A stretch of DNA of 64,000 nucleotides from JAGDZR01 sp049115695 (lineage in GTDB: Bacteria > Bacteroidota > Bacteroidia > Cytophagales > Cyclobacteriaceae). A model generated the notes under the pieces. It made no database searches. It was not told the DNA's origin and saw nothing but the letters and a program-made list of their open reading frames with translations. This document shows, piece after piece, positions 54,798 through 62,095 of this stretch; the first letter of the stretch is position 1; each line of letters starts with the position of its first letter. Both the position numbers and the translations under genes were made by a program. The stretch lies in the NCBI GenBank assembly GCA_049115695.1, contig JAGDZR010000012.1, positions 1-64,000 of the forward strand, written 5' to 3'.

Positions 54798-56032
54798 TGG
54801 GAAAATTATTGAAATTCTTACTCTCCTTTGGGCCTGGCATTTTTGCGATAGGCTATACGATTGGAACGGGTAGTGTGACATCCATGATCGTTGCAGGAAA
54901 CTCTTTTGGGATGGACTTGCTTTGGGTGCTGTTTTTTAGTTGCCTGTTTTCAGGGGTGCTCATATTTGTTTCAGGTCAATATTATCTGGTCACAGGCGAA
55001 ACACTATTGTTTGCGATCAAAAAGCATCTTCCAATTGGATCGGCCATAGCCATTGCGATCATAGTTACGGTAGGTATTGGACAATGGAATTCACTGATAG
55101 GAATACTGGGCATTACCTCAAATGTAGTTTTCGAAATTCTGCAACTGAATTTTCCTGGAATCACCGTGCATCAGTACTATGTTGTGCTTGGATTGGCGAT
55201 TTTAATTATCGCCACGTTTTTTGGTTTATTGCTTTTGGGTACCTACTCACTTTTTGAAAAGATACTTGCCCTATTTGTTTCGATGATGGGGTTATCGTTC
55301 ATTTTTACATTGCTCTTTGTGCTTCCCCAACCTACAGATATCTTGCTCGGCTTGGTCCCAAAAATTCCGAAAGTAGAAGGCTCAGGAATATTGGTTGCGG
55401 CATTTGTTGGTACTACCATGGCATCTGCAACATTTTTGTCAAGACCGCTTTTCATTCAAGGCAAAGGTTGGAGTTTGGCTGACGCCAAAACTCAGCGAAA
55501 CGATTCCATTGTTGCCGCTATTTTGATCTTTACCATAAGCGGTTCTATCATGGCTGTAGCCAGTGGTAGTTTATATGGCAAAGGAATTGAAATCACACAT
55601 GTGCTGGACATGTCTGGAGCATTAGAACCCTCTGTAGGTAAATTTGCAGTTTCTATATTTTTTGCAGGAACCTTGAGTGCAGGACTTTCCTCCATATTTC
55701 CGTGTCTGATGATCGTCCCGCTTATGGTTGCAGACTACTCTTCTGGAAAACTAGATGTCAAATCAAGTAGGTTTAGAATCATCACCGGGATAGCCAGTTT
55801 GTTGGCGCTTAGTATTCCTGTTTTCGGGTTTAACCCTATCAAAGGGCAAATCATTACCCAGGTATTTAATGTATTTGGATTACCACTAGTGGTCATGAGC
55901 ATTCTGATCCTCTGGAATAGAAAGGAGTCGGGAATTGAAATCAAAAAGACCTGGACAAATATCACAATGATAGGCGCCTTAATATTTTCGCTCATCATTA
56001 TGGGAAATGGTCTAAGGGACATTTTTGGATAA
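54797..56032 (+). CDS. Nramp-like transporter lacking the metal-binding motif
   Basis: 411 residues, about 11 membrane helices, Nramp fold: FGPGIFAIGYTIGTGSVTS in helix 1 and GTTMASATFLSRPLFIQGK in helix 6. In canonical Nramp divalent-metal transporters helix 1 has DPGN and helix 6 has A-M-P-H; here these positions read G23-T-G-S26 and T207-M-A-S210, so the metal-ligating Asp, Asn and Met are all absent. The protein is otherwise intact. Other Nramp-related proteins that lost these residues have changed substrate (for example Mg2+ in NRMTs). Gene position at the end of the PL7-PL7-PL6-lipoprotein operon hints at a role in alginate use, such as handling alginate-bound cations or a sugar acid; not established. 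Confidence 0.85.
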   Translation: MGKLLKFLLSFGPGIFAIGYTIGTGSVTSMIVAGNSFGMDLLWVLFFSCLFSGVLIFVSGQYYLVTGETLLFAIKKHLPIGSAIAIAIIVTVGIGQWNSLIGILGITSNVVFEILQLNFPGITVHQYYVVLGLAILIIATFFGLLLLGTYSLFEKILALFVSMMGLSFIFTLLFVLPQPTDILLGLVPKIPKVEGSGILVAAFVGTTMASATFLSRPLFIQGKGWSLADAKTQRNDSIVAAILIFTISGSIMAVASGSLYGKGIEITHVLDMSGALEPSVGKFAVSIFFAGTLSAGLSSIFPCLMIVPLMVADYSSGKLDVKSSRFRIITGIASLLALSIPVFGFNPIKGQIITQVFNVFGLPLVVMSILILWNRKESGIEIKKTWTNITMIGALIFSLIIMGNGLRDIFG

Positions 56033-56084
56033 TGATTGGAAGGTTAAAGTATTCGATTGCTGGATGACCTATCACCGAAATGAA

Positions 56085-56116
56085 TTGGAATCATATGAAA
56101 ATTGTCTTTATATTTG
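56085..56116 (+). promoter_or_regulatory. Bacteroidota-type promoter of the phosphofructokinase operon
   Basis: TTG at 56085-56087 and TATATTTG at 56109-56116 match the -33 TTG / -7 TAnnTTTG pattern with 21 bp between them. The expected start point falls at about the LacI-type operator at 56121. Confidence 0.6.
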
Positions 56117-56120
56117 TTGG

Positions 56121-56134
56121 TGTAAACGATTACG
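56121..56134. promoter_or_regulatory. LacI-type operator 1
   Basis: TGTAAACGATTACG, a LacI-family palindrome with central CG, just downstream of the -7 box of the promoter for the phosphofructokinase gene, where binding would block initiation. Confidence 0.75.
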
Positions 56135-56196
56135 CAATAAATATACTTTTTGGTAAATTTATGTTGTTTAATACTGAAATAAGTTATGATATTTAA

Positions 56197-56210
56197 AGTA
56201 AACGATTACA
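56197..56210. promoter_or_regulatory. LacI-type operator 2
   Basis: AGTAAACGATTACA, 23 bp before the phosphofructokinase ATG and 76 bp after operator 1 (start to start). Paired sites could allow looping. Confidence 0.72.
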
Positions 56211-56232
56211 TAGAATAAAAGAAAATAGTCAA

Positions 56233-57453
56233 ATGAAGAATAAGTCAATAGCCATTTTGTGTGGTGGAGGTCCAGCGCCTGGGATCAATACGGTGATCAG
56301 TACAGTAGCCAAAGTTTTTCTTAATGATGGGTATCGTGTGTTGGGTATACATCACGGATACAAAGGGTTGTTTTCTAAAGATCCTGAGATCAAGGAATTT
56401 GATTTTGAGCATGCGGATAGGATATTTAGTAGGGGTGGTTCTACATTAATCATGAGTCGATTCAAGCCAAAAGACCAGGATTTCAATATCAGCATATTTG
56501 AAAAGGAAAACGTAAAGCTACTAGTGACTATTGGTGGTGATGATACTGCTTCCACTGCCAATCGAGTAACGAAATATCTGGCCTCTCAGAATATCAACAT
56601 CAGCAATATCCATGTTCCTAAAACAATAGATAATGATTTGCCACTACCTGACAGGAATCCAACTTTTGGTTTTCACTCAGCGAAGGACGAAGGAGTAAGG
56701 ATTGGCAATACTGTATATGAGGACGCTCGTACATCCAGGCAATGGTTTGTCATGTCGGCTATGGGAAGATCTGCGGGTCATTTAGCCTTTGGTATTGCTA
56801 CAGGATGCCATTTTCCCATTATGATCATTCCGGAGATGTTTAACAAGGCGGAAGTCACCATTGATAATATCATCAACCTGATTATCTCGTCTATTGTCAA
56901 GCGGAAAGTACTGGGAATAGATTATGGCGTAGCGGTGGTGAGTGAGGGTGTATTTCATATCCTTGATCCCAATGAAATAGAAGAGCGTGGTATTCACTTG
57001 ACATACGATGCACACGGACATCCCGAACTTGGAAATGTGAGTAAGGCACATATTTTCAATGTATTGCTACAGCAGAAACTCCATGAGTTAGCAATAGATG
57101 TCAAAAGCCGCCCAGTTGAGTTAGGATATGAATTGAGATGCGCGCGACCCATTGGACTGGATTTGACATTATGTTCGCTACTAGGTCTGGGAGTGAAAAA
57201 ATTGTTCAATGAAGGGATTAGTGGATGTATTGTGAGTGCAAATTCAACTGGAGACATAGCACCAATTTACCTGTCTGATTTTGAGGTGAACGGCAAAATC
57301 CCACCAAGGCTTGTTGATATCGATGCACAGATCGCACAGCTCTTTTTTAAGGAATTGCACTACATAGAGGAGGCTGATTATGAATTGGCCCGCCCATATT
57401 TATCCAGTCCTGAAATGTACGACTTTAACAAGATTTTGAAATGGACAAAATAG
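56233..57453 (+). CDS. 6-phosphofructokinase, probably PPi-dependent
   Basis: 406 residues of the PFK family (CGGGPAPGINTVIS; MSRF; KDEGVRIG). The nucleotide site reads GGDD (101-104) where ATP-dependent enzymes have GGDGS, and the catalytic loop reads PKTIDND (129-135) with Lys instead of Gly; both are hallmarks of the PPi-dependent type. Such enzymes work reversibly between fructose-6-phosphate and fructose-1,6-bisphosphate, useful when triose phosphates from KDPG must be turned into hexose. Two LacI-type operators precede it, and it overlaps the next kinase gene by 13 bp. Confidence 0.88.
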   Translation: MKNKSIAILCGGGPAPGINTVISTVAKVFLNDGYRVLGIHHGYKGLFSKDPEIKEFDFEHADRIFSRGGSTLIMSRFKPKDQDFNISIFEKENVKLLVTIGGDDTASTANRVTKYLASQNINISNIHVPKTIDNDLPLPDRNPTFGFHSAKDEGVRIGNTVYEDARTSRQWFVMSAMGRSAGHLAFGIATGCHFPIMIIPEMFNKAEVTIDNIINLIISSIVKRKVLGIDYGVAVVSEGVFHILDPNEIEERGIHLTYDAHGHPELGNVSKAHIFNVLLQQKLHELAIDVKSRPVELGYELRCARPIGLDLTLCSLLGLGVKKLFNEGISGCIVSANSTGDIAPIYLSDFEVNGKIPPRLVDIDAQIAQLFFKELHYIEEADYELARPYLSSPEMYDFNKILKWTK

Positions 57454-58454
57454 GCAACAAAAAAGTAGTGACTTTCGGAGAAGTAATGCTTCGACTTTCC
57501 CCTCCGGGACATGCCACATTTTCTCAAGTCACTTCACTTGATATGACCTTTGGTGGAGGCGAAGCGAATGTTGCGATTTCCTTAGCCTACATGGGATTGG
57601 ATGTTATACATGTAACCCGGTTTCCTGATAATTTCATTGGAAAAGCGGCTACTCAGTTCCTCCGACATCATTGGGTTGATACCTCCAAGGTGATATTTGG
57701 TGATCAACATATGGGGAAGTACTTTCTGGAAATTGGAGCTATACACCGCCCTAGTCAAGTCATATATGAGCGGGACAATTCTGCGTTTGCGATGATCACC
57801 CCTGATATGTTTGACTGGGATGAGATTTTGAATGGTGCTGATTGGTTTCATTGGACGGGTATAACACCTGGTATCTCAGCAGGAGTGGCTCAGAGCTGTC
57901 AAGATGCTATCAGAAAGGCAAATGAATTGGGGATTACTGTTTCAGGAGATATTCATTCGAGAGCAAGTCTTTGGCAATATGGTAAGGATCAAAAAGAGGT
58001 GCTGCCCGATATGATTGGAGGGACTGACGTTGTTGTTGGTAGTGAGTATGATATCAACAAGGTCTTTTCACGGCTGAGCGACGCTCATTTCTCAGCAGCA
58101 GCAGATGGGCTGATGAAGCTTTATCCAAGTATCAAAAAAGTGGTGGATAAAGACCGTACATCGCTGAATGCCTCACATAATTTAATAAAAGGGAAACTTT
58201 GGAATGGCGAGCAACTGGTGCAAAGTCCGGAATTTGATATCACACCAATTATTGGGCGGGTAGGGACCGGTGATGCCTTTGCAGCTGGATTGATTTATGG
58301 TTTGCTCAACTTCAACGATGATTACGATACCATTAATTTTGCCTCAGCGGCATGTTCGTTAAAACACACTGTTGAAGGTGACGCCAATGTAGTGTCTGCG
58401 GAAAGTGTTGCCAATCTCATGAACGGAAACACTTCAGCAACTATTCACAGGTGA
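57441..58454 (+). CDS. PfkB-family sugar kinase, divergent KDG-kinase paralogue
   Basis: 337 residues. Ribokinase fold with GGGEANVAISLAYMG and the anion-hole/catalytic motif GTGD (275-278, base Asp278). It is plainly a paralogue of the KDG kinase at 60096 (shared FHWTGITP, SLKHT, EGDANVVS). The substrate-site motif D-x-N-x-R, DLNYR in that kinase, reads DIHSR (170-174), and TLRGS...SASHN reads KDRTSLNASHN. The changes suggest another sugar acid or weak KDG activity. Overlaps the phosphofructokinase gene, so the two are coupled. Confidence 0.85.
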   Translation: MDKIGNKKVVTFGEVMLRLSPPGHATFSQVTSLDMTFGGGEANVAISLAYMGLDVIHVTRFPDNFIGKAATQFLRHHWVDTSKVIFGDQHMGKYFLEIGAIHRPSQVIYERDNSAFAMITPDMFDWDEILNGADWFHWTGITPGISAGVAQSCQDAIRKANELGITVSGDIHSRASLWQYGKDQKEVLPDMIGGTDVVVGSEYDINKVFSRLSDAHFSAAADGLMKLYPSIKKVVDKDRTSLNASHNLIKGKLWNGEQLVQSPEFDITPIIGRVGTGDAFAAGLIYGLLNFNDDYDTINFASAACSLKHTVEGDANVVSAESVANLMNGNTSATIHR

Positions 58455-58491
58455 ACCATAGAAGCAAGACAAAAAGTAATTAGTAAGCATA

Positions 58492-58926
58492 ATGAGACAA
58501 CTTTCATTAAAGGGTAGAGCGTTTCCGACGGACCTTAATCATGCAGGAACAGTATTTGGTGGCTGGGTAATGTCCAAAATGGATAAGGCTGCCTCCATAC
58601 AAATAGAGGAAGTAATTAAATCACCAGCAGTTACTATTTCAGTGAGTAATCTAAGCTTCCTTAAGCCCATTCATAATGGGGATGTTTTCATGGCATACAC
58701 TAAAGTTGAAAGGATCGGGAATACATCCATTGATGTGGGGGTTGAGCTAATCGTACGATCAAAGGAAGATTTGACTGAAAACAAAGTAACTCAAGGCGTA
58801 TTCACGTTTGTTGCTGTGGACACGAATGGCAAACCCGTGCAAGTAAGAAGTGTGCTGAGAAGTCATGTCGAGCCTTATATCAATGAATTGTTAAAGACGG
58901 ATCAAAACGAAATAAAAAAGGAATAG
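58492..58926 (+). CDS. Acyl-CoA thioesterase, hotdog fold
   Basis: 144 residues: FPTDLNHAGTVFGGWVMSKMDKAASI is the typical YciA/BACH-type catalytic helix region with its Asn/His and Asp, followed by the KPIHNGDVF strand. It hydrolyses acyl-CoA, substrate range unknown. It lies 37 bp after the PfkB kinase on the same strand, possibly in the same transcript. No clear link to uronate metabolism. Confidence 0.88.
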   Translation: MRQLSLKGRAFPTDLNHAGTVFGGWVMSKMDKAASIQIEEVIKSPAVTISVSNLSFLKPIHNGDVFMAYTKVERIGNTSIDVGVELIVRSKEDLTENKVTQGVFTFVAVDTNGKPVQVRSVLRSHVEPYINELLKTDQNEIKKE

Positions 58927-58973
58927 GAGAAGCTGTAATATTCAATACAACCGCTATTGTTTTTGGATGTTTT

Positions 58974-59003
58974 TTGTTTTTAAATCATATTTTAATACTT
59001 TTG
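58974..59003 (+). promoter_or_regulatory. Bacteroidota-type promoter of lacI
   Basis: TTG at 58974-58976 and TACTTTTG at 58996-59003 (TAnnTTTG) with 19 bp between. The predicted start would leave only about 10-15 nt before the lacI start codon. Confidence 0.6.
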
Positions 59004-59017
59004 TGTAAACGATTACG
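59004..59017. promoter_or_regulatory. LacI-type operator 3 (autoregulation)
   Basis: TGTAAACGATTACG, identical to operator 1, squeezed between the -7 box and the TTG start codon of lacI at 59022. Confidence 0.75.
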
Positions 59018-59021
59018 CTAA

Positions 59022-60035
59022 TTGAATAAGAAAGCCACCATACATGATATCGCAAAAAAGCTGAATACCACAGCTGCGACTGTATCTAGGGCGCTCAATG
59101 ACAATCCGCGAATAAGTGAGAAAATGAAGAAGCGTGTTTTGCACGCTGCAAAGCAGATTGGTTATGAGCCAAATCAATTAGCATCTGCGTTGAGGAAGGG
59201 GAGAACTAATGTAGTAGGGGTGATCGTGCCATATATTGATAGAAGTTTTTTTTCGTCAGCCATCAGAGGAATCGAGGAGGAAGTAAAGAAACATGGTTAC
59301 AATGTCATGATCTGTCAGTCTTCCGAGCGTGTGGCTGATGAAGAGCTCAATGTTGAGACCTTGATGCAAGCACAGGTGTCGGGAGTTATCCTTTCATTGG
59401 CTGGTACTGCGGAGGGGCATTTGCAACGCGTACTCGACCAGGGGATTCCATTGGTGACTTTTGATCGGGTTGCAGATCAGATCCAGGCACATGGTGTTGG
59501 GGTGGACGATTTTCAGGGAACTTACTTAGTTACCAAACACCTATTGGAGCAGGGGTATACTCGAATTGCGCACTTTCAGGGTAATCAACAAGTGAATATT
59601 TATAGGGAGCGCTATAGGGGATATAGAACAGCCTTAGAAGAAGCAGGACAAGTGATCAATGAAGCCTGGGTATTACCTGCAGATAGTAAAATTGAAGAGG
59701 GGCGGCAGGCTGCTGAAAGATTAATGGCAATGGATATGAAAGTGGATGCGATATCGTCATCTTCTGATTTCTCAGCGCTTGGTGCCATGCAGTATTGTAA
59801 ATCTGTCGGTATGCGTATTCCAGAGGAAATTGGTATTGCAGGGTTTAGTAATGAGCCATTTACAGAGTTGCTGGATCCACCCATGACTACTGTAAGTCAA
59901 AATAGTCAGGACATGGGCGCACTGGCAGCACGTGTCTTTTTGGATGAACTGGATGAAGATGGAGTTAAGACACCAAAACGTGTGTTGTTAAAGCCTGATC
60001 TTTTGATTAGAGCATCAACGAACAGAAAGAATTGA
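59022..60035 (+). CDS. LacI-family transcriptional regulator
   Basis: 337 residues. N-terminal helix-turn-helix (ATIHDIAKKLNTTAATVSRALNDNPRISEKMKKRV) and a periplasmic-binding-like effector domain (NVVGVIVPYIDRSFFSSAIRGIEEE; VDAISSSSDFSALGAMQYC). The start is a TTG: the first in-frame ATG would fall inside or after the DNA-binding domain. The operator and promoter lie directly upstream. Related operators at 56121, 56197 and 60052 suggest control of the PfkB/PFK and KDG kinase/aldolase genes. The effector is likely a uronate-pathway intermediate such as KDG or KDPG (inference). Confidence 0.92.
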   Translation: MNKKATIHDIAKKLNTTAATVSRALNDNPRISEKMKKRVLHAAKQIGYEPNQLASALRKGRTNVVGVIVPYIDRSFFSSAIRGIEEEVKKHGYNVMICQSSERVADEELNVETLMQAQVSGVILSLAGTAEGHLQRVLDQGIPLVTFDRVADQIQAHGVGVDDFQGTYLVTKHLLEQGYTRIAHFQGNQQVNIYRERYRGYRTALEEAGQVINEAWVLPADSKIEEGRQAAERLMAMDMKVDAISSSSDFSALGAMQYCKSVGMRIPEEIGIAGFSNEPFTELLDPPMTTVSQNSQDMGALAARVFLDELDEDGVKTPKRVLLKPDLLIRASTNRKN

Positions 60036-60051
60036 GATTGAAAGAATGAAT

Positions 60052-60067
60052 GCGTAAACGTTTGCGC
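60052..60067. promoter_or_regulatory. LacI-type operator 4
   Basis: GCGTAAACGTTTGCGC, a near-perfect palindrome with central ACGT, between lacI and the KDG kinase gene, about 30 bp before its ATG. It differs in arm sequence from the other three sites, so affinity may differ. Confidence 0.68.
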
Positions 60068-60095
60068 GAAAAGTATAATATAATTTAACTGAGAG

Positions 60096-61136
60096 ATGAA
60101 AAAGGTAGTAACATTTGGAGAGATCATGTTGAGGTTAGCGCCTCCTGGATTTTTGAGATTTTCTCAAACAAATACATTTGATGTAATCTATGGTGGTGGA
60201 GAGTCCAATGTGGCTGTTTCACTTGCCAACTATGGTGTACCTGTAGAGTTTGTTACCAGGTTACCAAAGAACGATATCGGAGAGTGTGCATTGATGGAAA
60301 TGCGCAAACGTAATGTTGGGACCAATCATGTTGCATTTGGAGGAGACCGACTAGGTATCTATTTTCTTGAGACCGGAGCGGTATCCCGTGGTAGTAAAGT
60401 TGTTTATGATAGAGCACATTCTGCCATGTCTGAAATCAAGGCTGGTATGATCGACTGGGATCAGGTATTTGATGGTGTAGAGTGGTTCCATTGGACAGGT
60501 ATTACACCAGCTATTTCCCAAGGTGCTGCAGATGCTTGTTTAGAAGCGGTGAAGGTGGCAAGTGAGAAAGGCATAACCATTTCAACAGATCTTAACTACC
60601 GAGCAAAACTCTGGAAGTATGGCGGAGATCGAGAGGCAATCATGACTGAATTGACTTCTCATTGTGATATTGTATTGGGTAATGAGGAAGACGCAGAAAT
60701 GCACTTTGGCATCAAGCCAGAAGGCATAAGTGTGCAGACTGAAGGGCACAATGTTAAGGCAGAAGCATTCTTATCTGTCTGCCAGCAAATGATGGAGAAA
60801 TTCCCTAAGGCTAAGAAAGTAATTACTACACTCAGAGGATCCATTTCAGCTTCACATAATACGTGGGCTGGTGTACTTTATGATGGTAATAAGATGTACG
60901 AGTCTCGTCAATATCAAATCACTGATATTGTTGATCGCGTTGGCGGTGGAGATTCATTCATGGGGGGACTTATCTACGGATTGTTGAAGTATCCTGAAAA
61001 TGACCAGAACGCACTTGATTTTGCAGTGGCAGCTTCATGTCTCAAGCACACAATCAAAGGTGATGCAAATTTGGCGACCGTTTCTGAGGTTGAAAAGCTC
61101 ATGGGTGGAGATGCAAGTGGAAGAGTAGCTAGATAA
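60096..61136 (+). CDS. kdgK: 2-keto-3-deoxygluconate kinase
   Basis: 346-residue PfkB-family kinase: GGGESNVAVSLANYG, substrate-site DLNYRAKLW (Asp165, Asn167, Arg169), and catalytic GGGDSF. It phosphorylates KDG, the product of the SDR reductases, to KDPG. The intact D-x-N-x-R motif makes this the more canonical KDG kinase of the two PfkB proteins. It lies 60 bp after lacI, behind a LacI-type operator, and 118 bp before the KDPG aldolase gene on the same strand. Confidence 0.93.
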   Translation: MKKVVTFGEIMLRLAPPGFLRFSQTNTFDVIYGGGESNVAVSLANYGVPVEFVTRLPKNDIGECALMEMRKRNVGTNHVAFGGDRLGIYFLETGAVSRGSKVVYDRAHSAMSEIKAGMIDWDQVFDGVEWFHWTGITPAISQGAADACLEAVKVASEKGITISTDLNYRAKLWKYGGDREAIMTELTSHCDIVLGNEEDAEMHFGIKPEGISVQTEGHNVKAEAFLSVCQQMMEKFPKAKKVITTLRGSISASHNTWAGVLYDGNKMYESRQYQITDIVDRVGGGDSFMGGLIYGLLKYPENDQNALDFAVAASCLKHTIKGDANLATVSEVEKLMGGDASGRVAR

Positions 61137-61150
61137 GAAAGAAATAAGAA

Positions 61151-61228
61151 GAAAGGACCGGCTTTTATCCGGGAGTAATGATCCGGAACGTAAGCATAGA
61201 TTTTTAGAAAAGAGAAATGGGTCGGTCC
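61151..61228 (+). promoter_or_regulatory. Structured spacer between kdgK and eda
   Basis: GGACCG (61155-61160) pairs with CGGTCC (61223-61228), flanked by AAGAAG..CTTCTT-type complementarity, and encloses a smaller ATCCGG..CCGGAT-like stem. This could be a leader or spacer RNA structure influencing aldolase expression; weak evidence. Confidence 0.3.
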
Positions 61229-61254
61229 AACCCTTCTTTATAAACATTGATCAA

Positions 61255-61926
61255 ATGGCAAGATTTACAAGAATAGAAGTAGCATTACAAATGAAGGAAT
61301 CAGGTATAGTTCCTGTATTCTATCATAAAGACGTGGATATCTGTAAGAAGGTATTGAAAGCCTGCTATGACGGAGGTGTGCGTGTGTTTGAATTTACCAA
61401 TAGAGGAGATTATGCACATGAGGTGTTTGGCGAATTGAATAAATATGCTGCAGCTGAACTACCAGAAATGATATTGGGTGTTGGTTCCGTTGTAGATGCA
61501 GGTACTACTTCATTGTACCTTCAATTGGGAGCTAACTTTATCGTATCACCGATATTAAACCCTGATATGGCCAAAGCTTGTAATCGTCGAAAGGTGGCAT
61601 GGTCACCGGGTTGTGGCTCGTTGACAGAGATCTCATATGCAGAGGAGCTTGGTGCTGAAGTCGTGAAGATTTTCCCAGGATCTCAAGTTGGAGGACCTGG
61701 ATTTGTAAAAGCGGTAAACGGGCCGTTTCCATGGACATCCATTATGCCTACTGGAGGTGTGACTCCTGAGCCAGATAACCTTAAAAAATGGTTTGAAGCA
61801 GGTGTACATTGTGTAGGAATGGGATCTCAGTTGATCACCAAAGATGTGATAGCTGATGGCAATTATGATAAGCTCGTGAGTTTGGTCAAGACAGCTGTGG
61901 CGACCGTCAAAGAAATACGAGAATAA
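61255..61926 (+). CDS. eda: KDPG aldolase
   Basis: 223 residues of the KDPG/KHG aldolase family, a class I TIM-barrel enzyme cleaving 2-keto-3-deoxy-6-phosphogluconate to pyruvate and glyceraldehyde-3-phosphate. Schiff-base Lys138 is in EVVKIFPG and the catalytic Glu46 in VFEFTNRG; GVGSVVDAG and MPTGGVTPE are the phosphate-site loops. It completes the alginate-to-central-metabolism route downstream of kdgK and is closed by a strong terminator. Slightly unusual residues such as TNRGD in place of T.R. in other Eda proteins are common in Bacteroidota. Confidence 0.94.
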   Translation: MARFTRIEVALQMKESGIVPVFYHKDVDICKKVLKACYDGGVRVFEFTNRGDYAHEVFGELNKYAAAELPEMILGVGSVVDAGTTSLYLQLGANFIVSPILNPDMAKACNRRKVAWSPGCGSLTEISYAEELGAEVVKIFPGSQVGGPGFVKAVNGPFPWTSIMPTGGVTPEPDNLKKWFEAGVHCVGMGSQLITKDVIADGNYDKLVSLVKTAVATVKEIRE

Positions 61927-61985
61927 AGAAAAACTTCTTCATACGATTAATTAGTAGAGTACCGTTAACTAACGGTCAATTGGTT

Positions 61986-62017
61986 GGCCATTCGTCACTT
62001 GACGAATGGCCTTTTTT
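61986..62017 (+). terminator. Strong terminator after eda
   Basis: GGCCATTCGTC-ACTT-GACGAATGGCC (perfect 11-bp stem, 61986-62011) followed by six T. Just before it, ACCGTTAACTAACGGT (61961-61976) is another short inverted repeat. Confidence 0.95.
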
Positions 62018-62095
62018 GTGCCGTTGGTGAAAGGTGATTGGTGAGGAACAAAATTATTTTCTATTTTACCAGTTGTATCTTAATTCCTCTTACTG

